Of a DNA stretch of 64,000 bases, positions 10,384-22,770 are shown piece by piece. How positions within the stretch are numbered: the first letter of the stretch is position 1; each line of letters opens with the position of its first letter. The stretch spans positions 3,554,109 through 3,618,108 of the forward strand of contig OZ023195.1 of the NCBI GenBank assembly GCA_963995505.1. The letters are read 5' to 3'. This stretch comes from Hypericum androsaemum. Taxonomy: Eukaryota > Streptophyta > Magnoliopsida > Malpighiales > Hypericaceae. A program made the position numbers and the translations under genes. The notes below the pieces were generated by a model, which saw nothing but the letters and a program-made list of their open reading frames with translations, was not told the DNA's origin and did not search any database.

Positions 10384-11382
10384 CCTGTGGAAAGATAAAA
10401 TTTTATTCTAAAAAAAGTTTCACGATGTATAACCAATTACATCAAGAACATCTAAAGGGGCAGATGCAAATATGATGCAGGTGCACAAGGGGGCATTCGC
10501 ATCAACACATACAAACAAGGAGTAGTGTGATTAAAAATTGGAGGCCCACCTTGCATTGGGAAACAAGATGTTTTACTAGCAAATCTTAGAATCAGCACCA
10601 TTACATGAAGATTTACAGGTTCCTAAAGCATTGTGTGCATTTAGAAGGGTATCAGTGTCATCAGAGTATCTTAACTAACAGACTGCAATGTCTCAGAAAA
10701 TTCCCATGATCCTATTCTCCATAAACAACATAGAGCTCAGAAACATAACTTATAAAGTACCTTTTCATTGGGTCTATTCTCTCAAGGTGCCAATAATTCA
10801 ATCGGTAAAAGAGGAAATAAGTCTCAGATCTCAATGTGTTAATAATAATTCGCTTCTCATTTTTTCTTCCATTGATTAGAACAATTTACCCTTTGATGCA
10901 ATGAATTGGAGAAGAATATCCCAAGATAATTTTTCAAAGATGTAATGGAATTCTGGTTAACTTAGAGTTGAGCTACAAGCTGTACACAATAACTAGCTAG
11001 CAATTGAATGTTAAACAAAAAAACAGAAGTTTTCTTGAATGAACTGCTTGAACTCATCCAGTTATATTAACCAGTCAGAAAATAATACCCAAATTATGAT
11101 AACAAAAAAAAATGAAACAAGGACAAAGGATTCATGTTCATAGTTAAGGATTCATGTTCACAATCAGTCGATGTTCACAAGTTAGTAACATCCAAGGGAC
11201 ATGCTTACTGAGAAGAGATCCCCTGCTTGTAGACGGCCAGACTCACTCTGTTCAGCATGTACAAATCCCATGATCACATACACTTTCACAAATTGGAACA
11301 AGAGTGAAAAAAATAAACAATAATAAATTAGTGAAATTATGCAATACGAACAACATACCTGTTGGGATTTAATTCGCAAAAC

Positions 11383-12652
11383 CTAAATTATATTCAATAC
11401 CAATGTATCTCCTTGAACCATGTTTCCGATTTCTTGTCTTGAGATACCATCCATAAATTCAGGGATGAATGACGGCAAGTAATGCCTAATCCATACATAG
11501 ATCTCTTCCCGTGTCAAGTTTCGCTACAAGTATGAAATTTTATAAATTAAATCATTGAAACAATAATCTTCAGGATAAAATATTTCATATGCTTGGATCA
11601 CTAACTTTTCCCCAAATTGTGTAAATAATTCTGGAATAAAAAGGAATACCCCAATTCCCTGCACTTTCTTCGTGTCGTGCTCCTCAAGTAATGGTTTGAG
11701 GCCTGGAACACAATTTGCATTTAACCAATTTACCTAATTCAAACCGTTGCTTCCTGGAAAACATGTATTTGGCACATTGCTAGCAGCTTTTGTGATGACT
11801 CCTCCCACATAATCATCTCTCTTGTAGTAGAGAAACAAGTTGTCAATATACTTCTCAAGTTGGGCGTGAGTCCACACGCACGGATGGTTGAACATAAGTT
11901 TGCTACAAGAAATAATATTGTCAATTAATTAGTGTTCGTATTTATTTTGTACAACAATTTCTCGATGGAATTAATATGATTATGTGTTTAATTCTAAAAA
12001 AAATTCAAATCACAAGCAGTCAAATCGAGCTTAAATAATTTCTAACATAGCCTTACCGTGCATCTTCTTTTTTCAACATCTTCAGCATGTGGTCAACGTC
12101 ATCGGGCAATGTTTTCGCAAACAAATGTTCAATGATTTTTGTGACCTCCTTATATTTTTTTGTCTTGTCCAAGATAGTTAAGAGGTAACTACAAAAGTGA
12201 GCAAAAGTGTAACACGGGTGAGCAAAATAAAGTGAGCAAAAGTAAATAAATATGCGGCTAGGGAACTAGAGAAACTTACCGAAATAGCATGCGACCTTCA
12301 TCATTAAGAAAATATGAATTCTCCCACGCGTGTACCAACTCCGAAGGCACCATGTCTGATTACTTGCCGCGCTAGATATCGATACAAAGTTAAAAAAATT
12401 TCCTTAATAGAATTCTATAAGTTTTAATCTCACTTACAATTACTTAGAATATTTATTGTAGGTGAAACAATACCGTCTTTTATTTGTGAGAATCTGCAAA
12501 AATGAAGAAATTACAAATTTAGAGAGTAGAGAAAAGTTAACTGGAATACAATAGGCAAGATATACTTACATATCATTTAGAGTTGAAACGAGGCATTCGA
12601 TTTCATCGTGCTTGGACTTTGGCATGAAATTTGGGATTGGGAAGCGATTCAT
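11383..12652 (-). pseudogene. Array copy 2 of the unrecognised gene (nonsense)
   Basis: Same exon layout as copy 1, shifted by 2270 bp. In the large exon a Trp codon (TGG in copy 1) reads TAG, within the N-G-L-N-W-V-N stretch near 11733, so about 110 C-terminal residues are lost. The AG before the ATG is changed (CCACAT instead of CCACAG), and the first of two tandem exon-2 donors is lost while the second remains. Other exons are intact. Probably a recent pseudogene. Confidence 0.6.
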
Positions 12653-13653
12653 CATGTGGAAAGACAAAATTTTATTCTATAAAAAGTTTCACGATGTATA
12701 ACCAATTACATCAAGAACATCTAAAGGGGCAGATGCAAATATGATGTAGGTGCACAAGGGAGCATTCGCATCAACAAATACAAACAAGGAGTAGTGTGAT
12801 TAAAAATTGGAGGCCCACCTTGCATTGGGAAACAAGATGGTTTACTAGCAAATCTTAGAATCAGCACCATTACATGAAGATTTACAGGTTCCTAAAGCAT
12901 TGAGTGCATTTAGAAGGGTATCAGTGTCATCAGAGTATCTTAACTAACAGACTGCAATGTCTCAGAAAATTCCCATGATCCTATTCTCCATAAACAACAT
13001 AGAGCTCAGAAACATAACTTATAAAGTACCTTTTCATTGGGTCTATTCTCTCAAGGTGCCAATAATTCAATCGGTAAAAGAGGAAATAAGTTTCAGATCT
13101 CAATGTGTTAATAATAATTCGCTTCTCATTTTTTCTTCCATTGATTAGAACAGTTTACCCTTTGATGCAATGAATTGGAGAAGAATATCCCAAGATAATT
13201 TTTCAAAGATGTAATGGAATTCTGGTCAAATTAGAGTTGAGCTATAAGCTTTACACAATAACTAGCTAGCAATTGAATGTTAAACAGAAAAACAGAAGTT
13301 TTCTTGAATGAACTGCTTGAACTCATCCAGTTATATTAACCAGTCAGAAAATAATACCCAAATTATGATAACAACAAAAAAAATGAAACAAGGACAAAAG
13401 ATTTATGTTCATAGTTAAGGATTCATGTTCACAATCAGACGATATTCACAAGTTAGTAACATCCAAGGGACATGCTTACTGAGAAGAGATCCCCTGCTTG
13501 TAGACGGCCGGATTCACTCTGTTCAGCATGTACAAATCCCATGATCACATACACTTTCACAAATTGGAACAAGAGTGAAAAAAATAAATAATAATAAATT
13601 AGTGAAATTATGCAATACGAACAACATACCTGTTGGGATTTAATTTGCAAAAC

Positions 13654-14978
13654 TTAAATTATATTCAATACCAATGTATCTCCTTGAACCATGTTTCCAA
13701 TTTGTTGTCTTGAGATACCATCCATAAATTCAGGGATGAATGACGGGAAGTAATGCCTAATCCATACATAGATCTCTTCCCGTGTCAAGTTTCGCTACAA
13801 GTATGAAATTTTATAAATTAAATCATTGAAACAATAATCTTCAGGATAAAATATTTCATATGCTTGGATCACTACCTTTTCCCCAAATTGTGTAAATAAT
13901 TCTGGAATAAAAAGGAATACCCTAATTTCCTGCACTTTCTTCGTGTCGTGCTCCTCAAGTAATGGTTTGAGGCCTGGAACACAATTTGCATTTAACCCAT
14001 TTACCCAATTCAAACCGTTGCTTCCTGGAAAACATGTATTTGACACATTGCTAGCAGCTTTTGTGATGACTCCTCCCACATAATCATCTCTCTTGTAGTA
14101 GAGAAACAAGTTGTCAATATACTTCTCAAGTTGGGCGTGAGTCCACATGCACGGATGGTTGAACATAAGTTTGCTACAAGAAATAATATTGTCAATTAAT
14201 TTGTGTTCGTATTTATTTTGTACAACAATTTCTCGATGTAATTAATATGATTATGTGTTTAATTCTAAAAAAAATTCAAATCACAAGTAGTCAAATCGAG
14301 CATAAATAATTTCTAACATAGCCTTACCGTGCATCTTCTTTTTTCAAAATCTTCAGCATGTGGTTAACGTCATCGGGCAATGTTTTCGCAAACAAATGTT
14401 CAATGATTCTTGTGACCTCCTTATATTTTTTTGTCTTGTCCAAGATAGTTAAGAGGTAACTACAAAAGTGAGCAAAAGTGTAACACGGGTGAGCAAAATA
14501 AAGTGAGCAAAAGCAAATAAATATGCGGCTAGGGAACTAGAGAAACTTACCGAACTAGCATGCGACCTTCATCATTAAGAAAATATGAATTCTCCCACGT
14601 GTGTACCAACTCCGAAGGCACCAGGTTTGATTACTTGCCGCACTAGATATCGATACAAAGTTAAAAAAAATTTCCTTGATAGAATTCTATAAGTTTTAAT
14701 CTCACTTGGATTAGGGCTTGACGACTGTCTATTTAAAGGTACGAATAACTCGGATATTGTTAGTCATACTTACAATATTTATTGTAGGTGAAACAATACC
14801 GTCTTTTATTTGTGAGAATCTGCAAAAATGAAGAAATTACAAATTTAGAGAGTAGAGAAAAGTTAACTGGAATACAATAGGCAAGATATACTTACATATC
14901 ATTTAGAGTTGAAACGAGGCATTCGATTTCATCGTGCTTGGACTTTGGCATGAAATTTGGGATTGGGAAGCGATTCAT
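13654..14978 (-). pseudogene. Array copy 3 of the unrecognised gene (splice sites damaged)
   Basis: Exons correspond to those of copy 1. An insertion of about 56 bp (about 14707-14765) falls at the end of exon 2 and removes the downstream donor whose use keeps frame. The exon-3 acceptor is also changed (AATCAA instead of AATCAG), and the AG before the ATG is missing, as in copy 2. The large exon itself is open over 13871-14166. Splicing around these changes cannot be excluded, but a full-length product is unlikely. Confidence 0.55.
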
Positions 14979-15979
14979 CATGTGGAAAGACAAAATTTTA
15001 TTCTATAAAAAGTTTCACGATGTATAACCAATTACATCAAGAACATCTAAAGGGGCAGATGCAAATATGATGCAGGTGCACAAGGGAGCATTCGCATCAA
15101 CAAATACAAACAAGGAGTAGTGTGATTAAAAATTGGAGGCCCACCTTGCATTGGGAAACAAGATGGTTTACTAGCAAATCTTAGAATCAGCACCATTACA
15201 TGAAGATTTACAGGTTCCTAAAGCATTGAGTGCATTTAGAAGGGTATCAGTGTCATCAGAGTATCTTAACTAACAGACTGCAATGTCTCAGAAAATTCCC
15301 ATGATCCTATTCTCCATAAACAACATAGAGCTCAGAAACATAACTTATAAAGTACCTTTTCATTGGGTCTATTCTCTCAAGGTGCCAATAATTCAATCGG
15401 TAAAAGAGGAAATAAGTCTCAGATCTCAATGTGTTAATAATAATTCGCTTCTCATTTTTTCTTCCATTGATTAGAACAGTTTACCCTTTGATGCAATGAA
15501 TTGGAGAAGAATATCCCAAGATAATTTTTCAAAGATGTAATGGAATTCTGGTCAAATTAGAGTTGAGCTATAAGCTTTACACAATAACTAGCTAGCAATT
15601 GAATGTTAAACAGAAAAACAGAAGTTTTCTTGAATGAACTGCTTGAACTCATCCAGTTATATTAACCAGTCAGAAAATAATACCCAAATTATGATAACAA
15701 CAAAAAAAATGAAACAAGGACAAAGGATTTATGTTCATAGTTAAGGATTCATGTTCACAATCAGACGATGTTCACAAGTTAGTAACATCCAAGGGACATG
15801 CTTACTGAGAAGAGATCCCCTGCTTGTAGACGGCCGGATTCACTCTGTTCAGCATGTACAAATCCCATGATCACATACACTTTCACAAATTGGAACAAGA
15901 GTGAAAAAAATAAATAATAATAAATTAGTGAAATTATGCAATACGAACAACATACCTGTTGGGATTTAATTTGCAAAAC

Positions 15980-17249
15980 TTAAATTATATTCAATACCAA
16001 TGTATCTCCTTGAACCATGTTTCCAATTTGTTGTCTTGAGATACCATCCATAAATTCAGGGATGAATGACGGGAAGTAATGCCTAATCCATACATAGATC
16101 TCTTCCCGTGTCAAGTTTCGCTACAAGTATGAAATTTTATAAATTAAATCATTGAAACAATAATCTTCAGGATAAAATATTTCATATGCTTGGATCACTA
16201 CCTTTTCCCCAAATTGTGTAAATAATTCTGGAATAAAAAGGAATTCCCTAATTTCCTGCACTTTCTTCGTGTCGTGCTCCTCAAGTAATGGTTTGAGGCC
16301 CGGAACACAATTTGCATTTAACCCATTTACCCAATTCAAACCGTTGCTTCTTGGAAAACATGTATTTGACACATTGCTAGCAGCTTTTGTGATGACTCCT
16401 CCCACATAATCATCTCTCTTGTAGTAGAGAAACAAGTTGTCAATATACTTCTCAAGTTGGGCGTGAGTCCACACGCACGGATGGTTGAACATAAGTTTGC
16501 TACAAGAAATAATATTGTCAATTAATTAGTGTTCGTATTTCTTTTGTACAACAATTTCTCGATGGAATTAATATGATTATGTGTTTAATTCTAAAAAAAA
16601 TTCAAATCACAAGTAGTCAAATTAAGCATAAATTATTTCTAACATAGCCTTACCTTGCATCTTCTTTTTTCAACATCTTCAGCATGTGGTTAACGTCACC
16701 GGGCAATGTTTTCGCAAACAAATGTTCAATGATTCTTGTGACCTCCTTATATTTTTTTATCTTGTCCAAAATAGTTAAGAGGTGACTACAAAAGTGATCA
16801 AAAGTGTAACACGGGTGAGCAAAATAAAGTGAGCAAAAGCAAATAAATATGCGGCTAGGGAACTAGAGAAACTTACCGAACTAGCATGCGACCTTCATCA
16901 TTAAGAAAATATGAATTCTCCCACGCGTGTACCAACTTCGAAGGCACCAGGTCTGATTACTTGCCGCGCCAGATATCGATACAAAGTTAAAAAAATTTCC
17001 TTGATAGAATTCTATAAGTTTTAATCTCACTTACAATTACTTACAATATTTATTGTAGGTGAAACAATACCATCTTTTATTTGTGAGAATCTGCAAAAAT
17101 GAAGAAATTACAAATTTAGAGAGTAGAGAAAAGTTAACTGGAATACAATAGGCAAGATATACTTACATATCATTTAGAGTTGAAACGAGGCATTCGATTT
17201 CATCGTGCTTGGACTTTGGCATGAAATTTGGGATTGGGAAGCGATTCAT
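15980..17249 (-). CDS. Array copy 4 of the unrecognised gene (open)
   Basis: All six exons, both ends of the five introns and the phases match copy 1, and the AG before the ATG is kept. Replacements relative to copy 1 are few (for example E to K in the LVPSEL block, R to S at the exon 4/5 junction, G to R in the FPGSNG block). The stop codon is TAA rather than TAG. With copy 1 this is one of the two copies that could make the 261-residue protein. No recognised domain; function unknown. Confidence 0.55.
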
Positions 17250-18247
17250 CCTGTGGAAAGATAAAATTTTATTCTAAAAAAAGTTTCACGATGTATAACC
17301 AATTACATTAAGAACATCTAAAGGGGCAGATGCAAATATGATGCAGGTGCACAAGGGGGCATTCGCATCAACACATACAAACAAGGAGTAGTGTGATTAA
17401 AAATTGGAGGCCCACCTTGCATTGGAAAACAAGATGGTTTACTAGCAAATCTTAGAATCAGCACCATTACATGAAGATTTACAGGTTCCTAAAGCATTGT
17501 GTGCATTTAGAAGTGTATCAGTGTCATCAGAGTATCTTAACTAACAGACTGCAATGTCTCAGAAAATTTCCATGATCCTATTCTCCATAAACAACATAGA
17601 GCTCAGAAACATAACTTATAAAGTACCTTTTCATTGGGTCTATTCTCTCAAGGTGCCAATAATTCAATCGGTAAAAGAGGAAATAAGTCTCAGATCTCAA
17701 TGTGTTAATAATAATTCGCTTCTCATTTTATCTTCCATTGATTAGAACAGTTTACCCTTTGATGCAATGAATTGGAGAAGAATATCCCAAGATAATTTTT
17801 CAAAGATGTAATGGAATTCTGGTCAACTTAGAGTTGAGCTACAAGCTTTACACAATAACTAGCTAGCAATTGAATGTTAAACAGAAAAACAGAAGTTTTC
17901 TTAAATGAACTGCTTGAACTCATCCAGTTATATTAACCAGTCAGAAAATAATACCCAAATTATGATAACAACAAAAAAATGAAACAAGGACAAAGGATTT
18001 ATGTTCATAGTTAAGGATTCATGTTCACAATCAGACGATGTTCTCAAGTTAGTAACATCCAAGGGACATGCTTACTGAGAAGAGATCCCCTGCTTGTAGA
18101 CGGCCGGATTCACTCTGTTCAGCATGTACAAATCCCATGATCACATACACTTTCACAAATTGGAACAAGAGTGAAAAAATAATAATAATAAATTAGTGAA
18201 ATTATGCAATACGAACAACATACCTGTTGGGATTTAATTTGCAAAAC

Positions 18248-18743
18248 TTAAATTATATTCAATACCAATGTATCTCCTTGAACCATGTTTCCAATTTCTT
18301 CTCTTGAGATACCATAAATAAATTCAGGGATGAATGACGGGAAGTAATGCCTAATCCATACATAGATCTCTTCCCGTGTCAAGTTTCGCTACAAGTATGA
18401 AATTTTATAAATTAAATCATTGAAACAATAATCTTCAGGATAAAATATTTCATATGCTTGGATCACTACCTTTTTCCCAAATTGTGTAAATAATTCTGGA
18501 ATAAAAAGGAATTCCCCAATTTCCTGCACTTTTTTCGTGTCGTGCTCCTCAAGTAATGGTTTGAGGCCTGGAACACAATTTGCATTTAACCCATTTACCC
18601 AATTCAAACTGTTGCTTCCTGAAAAACATTTATTTGGCACATTGCTAGCAGCTTTTGTGATGACTCCTCCCACATAATCATCTCTCTTGTAGTAGAGAAA
18701 CAAGTTGTCAATATACTTCTCAAGTTGGGCGTGAGTCCACACG
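18248..18743 (-). pseudogene. Array copy 5, truncated
   Basis: Only the last two exons remain. Homology to the other copies ends inside exon 5 at the WTHAQLEKY block (GTGAGTCCACACG, 18743), where the GC-rich degenerate repeat begins. The reading frame continues a short way into the foreign sequence and finds a chance methionine, but exons 1-4 are absent. Confidence 0.75.
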
Positions 18744-19640
18744 CTCGTACTCGTTGGTAGGCTCGCCTGGTTGTCCAGACTCACCTAGGTCGCTTTGAAT
18801 GACTAGGAGGCCCGACTCATCTAGCTCGTTTGGGTCAGAGTTTGTCTAAGGTAAACTTGAAGTTTGTCCAGGCCGATATGGATTGGAGCTCGCCTATGAT
18901 CCTTGGGCTCGTCAAACTCGCATATGACCATTGGGCTCGCAAAGACCTTGGCTCGTTTGGGTGTTAGCTAGGGGAGCTTGCCTGGGTTCATATTGGGCCG
19001 GTGCATCAAGTGGGTCACCTAGGCGTCCAAGCTCGCCTGGGTCATTACGGACCGGAGCTCGCCCATGTTGTGATGAATCAAGTTTGCCTTTCGTGGAGAT
19101 CGCCTGCTTGCTCGGGTTTTGGGCTGAACTAGCTCGCCCACTTCGGTGATGGGCTTACTGGGGTCATCGTAGTTTTGGGCGAGTGCAGCTCGCCTACATT
19201 GGGCTCCCCGGTGTCCAAGATTGCTTGAGCTAATTGGTGTTGGATAGAACTCGCTTGCTTGGGCTCGTTTTACTTTGGGCCATTTGAATTGGAATTCACG
19301 TTGAAGAACTCGCTTATGAGGAGCTCGCTTAGATTGCGAGTTCGCTGGCTCGCATGGGCTGTATGGTTTAAGGAGCTCGCTCAGGCGGAGTACTTGTTTG
19401 GGCTTGGGGGCTCGCCTGGGCAGTGATGGGTTCGAGCTCACCCGGGTTTTCTTATTTGGGCTCGTCTTGATACCCAGCCCGCTTGATACGCGCGCTTGGG
19501 TTTTAGCTCGCTTGGGTGGTTGAAGTTTCAGCCCGCTTGGTTAGTTTTCTTAGTCTTGCTCGCCTAGGTTCGGCGTGGAGTGGGCTTTGGCTTGGTTAGG
19601 CTCAGTCCCATATTTCGGTTCGGATAGAATTAGGGTTCAA
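18744..19640. repeat. GC-rich degenerate minisatellite (GCTCGCYTGGG-type)
   Basis: About 900 bp in which short variants of GCTCGCTTGGG and GCTCGCCTGGG recur dozens of times at irregular spacing. This is far more GC-rich than either flank. Frames on both strands (18931-19149 plus, 19019-19441 minus) follow the repeat and do not resemble a protein family. It abuts the breakpoint of array copy 5. Confidence 0.7.
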
Positions 19641-20049
19641 CCCTGTTTTGGGGGAACATTCGAGAACGACGAAGGCGGTGTGCCGAGATTGCTTGCTTAA
19701 CATGGCATTGCTGTGGTATTAATTCTTTTGTGACATACAGTGATCAAGTACACACCCCTTTAAAAGTTGAATCCTTCTAATAATATTTTTTAAAATTTGT
19801 AACACTCAAGTCATTTTTTCCCAAAAAAATAATGTGTCGAGACTTATATAGATGCATCAAAAGACTAGAGAGTGCAATAGCTTATTGAATCCGAGTGAGG
19901 TCGGTTCAATAAAATTTGTTTGTATCCTCTGCTTGTGTAGGTAAAGAAGCATACCAAATCAACCACGTAATGCAAAGCAAATTAGATTTAAATTAGGCAA
20001 GTAGGGATTAGTAAAAATAATGCAAAATCCTTATTCAGTTTTATTTTTT
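19641..20049. other. Intergenic stretch upstream of KH gene A
   Basis: AT-rich sequence with no supported gene. A TATAAACA motif at about 20058, just beyond the end, may serve KH gene A. Confidence 0.4.
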
Positions 20050-22275
20050 AGGTCTTGCAATATAAACAAATAAATACCCCGACCCCCAAAAATATCTCTT
20101 CTCCCCATATTTTCCTTCACCAAAAAAAAAAAAAACCCAACCCTAATCGCCGCGGACATGGAAGATGCTGTGAAGCGGAGGCTCGGGGACATGGAAGATG
20201 GTGTCCAAGGAGAGATGATCGACGTGGAGACCGCCGACGTGGCCAAGTGCCCCAGGCTTCACGACGACTCAGGTGGTTACCTAATTTTTATCATTGAGAT
20301 TGAAGCTACTTTGTTGTGTGTCTTGATAATGACGATGATTCGGGTCTCTGTTCTTTTTTTTTTGTTTAAGATTTCTGTGACATTGTCTTTGTCTTTGTCT
20401 TGTTCTGTTGTTGTGTTAACATTTTCCGCTTTTTGGGTTGGCAGTGGTTTTTGGGCCCGAGGGAGAGCTTAAAAAAGCCGAGGATGATGATGCTGGAGAT
20501 GGGACGGTCGAGAACAAGAAGAACAAGAACAAGGAAAAGCTCTTCCTCCCTCCCGCCCCTCCTCCCCCCCTCCCCCCTCCTCCTCCCTCCCTCCCGCCCT
20601 CGAAGAATTCGAAGCTTGCTGATGATGTCAAAACAGCATCTCTTTTGGCTGAGGAGGATCTTGATCTGGTTATATGGGTGGAGATTCCCAAGGAGAAGGT
20701 GCGCCTTTTCCCTAACCCATAAAGACCCTCTTAACCAGTTCCCGTCCAACTGAAAAACATAATTTTGTGTGCAGGTTGGGTTTCTGATTGGAGGAGAAGA
20801 CGACAACATACTCTATATCCAGTACAGTTCTGGAACAAAAATCCAAGCTATGAAGGATGCTAAGCCTGTTCCGCTAGTGAAAATCTTTGGCAAATCAACT
20901 AGTATAATGAATGCCTTGAAGCTAATTAGTGCTTTCATAGCTGAGGCATGGTTTACATTTCTCTCATCATTTACACTCATTGTTTTGTTATACAATTTCC
21001 GGGACATGCATTCAACAAGTATTAGTTTTTGCAATGTATACAGGCACCTGCTAGGAATGCTGAAGTGAGTGAGCTAGAGATGCAAGTGCCAAAGGAAAAG
21101 GTGTGGGGCTGAAAAATGATTTTGAGCATTATCATTTTCAGTGTATTTCAATTTGCGCTCATCTAAGTTTTCACGGATGTGCAGGTTGGTTTGATAATAG
21201 ATATGTTCGGTGATAACATTAAAAGTCTGGAACCCAGATTTGGAGACTGGACTGTGAGGCTCGCTGGTGATAAGCTGCAAATTGAGACAGCCAGAGAGAT
21301 AATATGGGATGCTATCCGTGAGGTTTGTTAATCCTGTAGCTTGAAAGATTTTACTACAGTAGCTCTGTAGCTTTGGCTTTAACTTTGGTGCTTGAATACA
21401 CCTGTCGCGAAATGGTGTTACTGCTCATGGCCACTACATATATATGTTCTGTGATTAGCTATTTCTGTTGTTGGCACCTGGGCAATTGAATATTATTATT
21501 TAGTTAGTTAGTGATCAAATGATATTCATGATCAGCATTGGATAATTTAAACAATCCCGTGCTTCTGTTATGCTCTGTTTTTCTTGTGTTTCAAACTATT
21601 ATTGATAATAGTGTCATGTCTTAATTTATTTACCTTTCGATAATTGTGGACAGCCCGTGAGGCAATCTGCCTCTGGAGGGTATAATCAGCAGCACTCCTA
21701 TGGTGCAGGAGCTCCAACATACTGGGGTCAGCGAGGGCCTTACAATTATCCACCTAATTCGCAATATGGGCCTTCCTCCGTCATGCATGTGCCATTTTCT
21801 CAAGGTGGCGGTTTTGATTACTATGGTGGCCGAGGTCATGGACCTGGCCATGCTTCTGGGCCATCGTATGGTCCTGCGATGGGCAGACGTCAGACAATGT
21901 GGTCACCATATGTACACAAATTTTACCCACAAGCTACTAATCAGCCATGGTATGGGACTCAACAAGGACCTGTTCAATCAGGACAGCCATATGGTTCAAA
22001 TGTATCTTCCCAGCAGCAATATCCCTGTGTGTCAAATGCTTCAGAACAGTCATAATGGTTCACATGTATCTTCCCAGCGGCAATATCCCTATGCGTCAAA
22101 TGCTTCTGCACTGCAGCCTTATCCACCGTATGGTCAGGCAGTTCCAGCATCTGCAGCAGGCTATCCTTAGCAAAGCAGCCAGCCTGTTTCAAGTGGGCAA
22201 CAGGCAGCTGGTTATGTTCAAAGGAACACTGGGAGCTATGGGTCATATCCTTCTTCACTTCAAACATTCTGAGCA
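20050..22275 (+). repeat. Left arm of inverted gene duplication
   Basis: This segment, from the CCCCGACCCCCAAAAATATCTC promoter block through the KH gene and its 3' end, is matched in reverse complement by about 25120-27365. Introns and promoter are included, so the duplication is genomic and not by retrocopy. Confidence 0.85.
20158..22055 (+). CDS. KH-domain RNA-binding protein A (shortened at both ends)
   Basis: Exons 20158-20272, 20445-20698, 20775-20945, 21044-21100, 21185-21322 and 21654-22055 join in frame to 378 residues. Order: acidic N-terminus, proline tract (PPPPLPPPPPSLPPS), first KH-like domain (VGFLIGGEDDN), second KH-like domain (VGLIIDMFGDNIKSL), then a Gly/Tyr/Gln/Pro-rich tail. 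The family is far-upstream-element-binding-like KH proteins, which bind single-stranded RNA or DNA. Both GxxG loops are altered (IGGEDD, IIDMFG against IIGKGGE), so binding may be weak. Intron 3 has a GC donor (GAG|GCATGG), which phase requires. Compared with gene B it lacks about 20 N-terminal residues. A tandem duplication of about 60 bp (21993-22056, 22057-22116) puts the rest of the tail out of frame. Confidence 0.75.
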
Positions 22276-22589
22276 AAAGCCTAGACTAGTTTAGTATTCT
22301 ATTAGTTCAGTAGAATGATTAGCCACGCCGGGAGATATAGCCTAGACTCCTACGGGATGCAATTTTCCACAATGAGCAAAAGCCTGATGGGCAGTGCCAT
22401 TTTGATACCTGGATGAGTATCCACAAATTATGAAATGGTTTTCCGGAACATAATTTGTGTTTCTATTGGCCTCTTATCTTCAGAAAAACAAGTGACGAAG
22501 TTGAAGGAAATTAGAAAGCTGGAAAACTAAATGTCAATACTGAGGAGCTGCTAGGTCAGATCCTTGTCAACTGTTTGCTAACAGTTCGC
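22276..22589. other. Spacer after KH gene A
   Basis: No supported feature. It probably includes remnants of the KH gene 3' untranslated region. Confidence 0.35.
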
Positions 22590-22760
22590 CTAATGATCGG
22601 CCGGATTTATCTTCTCAGCTGCTTCTGCGGCAGAAGAAGAAGCTGCTTTATCTAAGCCTAATTTCCGCAACTCTGTCATGAAACCACTCGAGGCTTCAAC
22701 CAACGCTTTGTTGATGAGCTCTCCAACTTGTGCATGTTGCTTACAGAACTTGGGGGTAAC
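22590..22760 (-). pseudogene. Orphan terminal exon of an unrecognised gene
   Basis: A minus-strand frame of 56 codons plus stop starts right after a strong acceptor (TTCCCTTCTACAG|GT). It contains the blocks [20 protein letters not shown] and [16 protein letters not shown] and ends in PADH. The composition and acceptor look like a real 3'-terminal exon, but no other exon of the gene is visible in the spacer. I do not recognise the family. Confidence 0.4.
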
Positions 22761-22770
22761 CTGTAGAAGG

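Larger units (their letters stand above)
8885..18743 (-). repeat. Tandem array of a 2.27 kb gene-bearing unit, about 4.3 copies
   Basis: The unit start (CAATCAG-CGA then TTC-CAAGTTAGTAACATCC) recurs near 8891, 11161, 13432, 15759 and 18029, giving periods of 2270, 2271, 2327 and 2270. The third unit is longer because of an insertion of about 56 bp near 14707-14765. Identity between units is high in exons, introns and spacers alike, which points to recent unequal crossing-over. Units 2 and 3 share variants (CATCATGTGG before exon 1) that differ from units 1 and 4 (CATCCTGTGG). The fifth unit stops at 18743, where unrelated GC-rich repeats begin. Confidence 0.9.

Noticed and set aside
11182..15976. 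Minus-strand 65-codon frames (M(R/Q)IKSQQVCC...) in each array unit
   Set aside because: Each spans sequence after the stop of the six-exon model and includes a likely 3' UTR intron. A further exon is possible but not demonstrated.
10688..17745. Plus-strand 63-codon frames starting MSQKI, repeated at 10688, 12957, 15283 and 17554
   Set aside because: They recur only because the 2.27 kb unit recurs. They lie in the spacer upstream of the minus-strand gene, and no family or splice support is seen.
8885..18743. CRISPR-like array
   Set aside because: Repeat units are 2.27 kb with genes inside and the genome is eukaryotic; there are no short repeat-spacer units.
18931..19441. 72- and 140-codon frames in the GC-rich repeat
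   Set aside because: Opposite strands of the same degenerate repeat; no family resemblance.
20366..20809. Minus-strand frames of 91-147 codons antisense to KH gene A
   Set aside because: Shadows of the Pro-rich exon and its introns; the same shadows appear over KH gene B.
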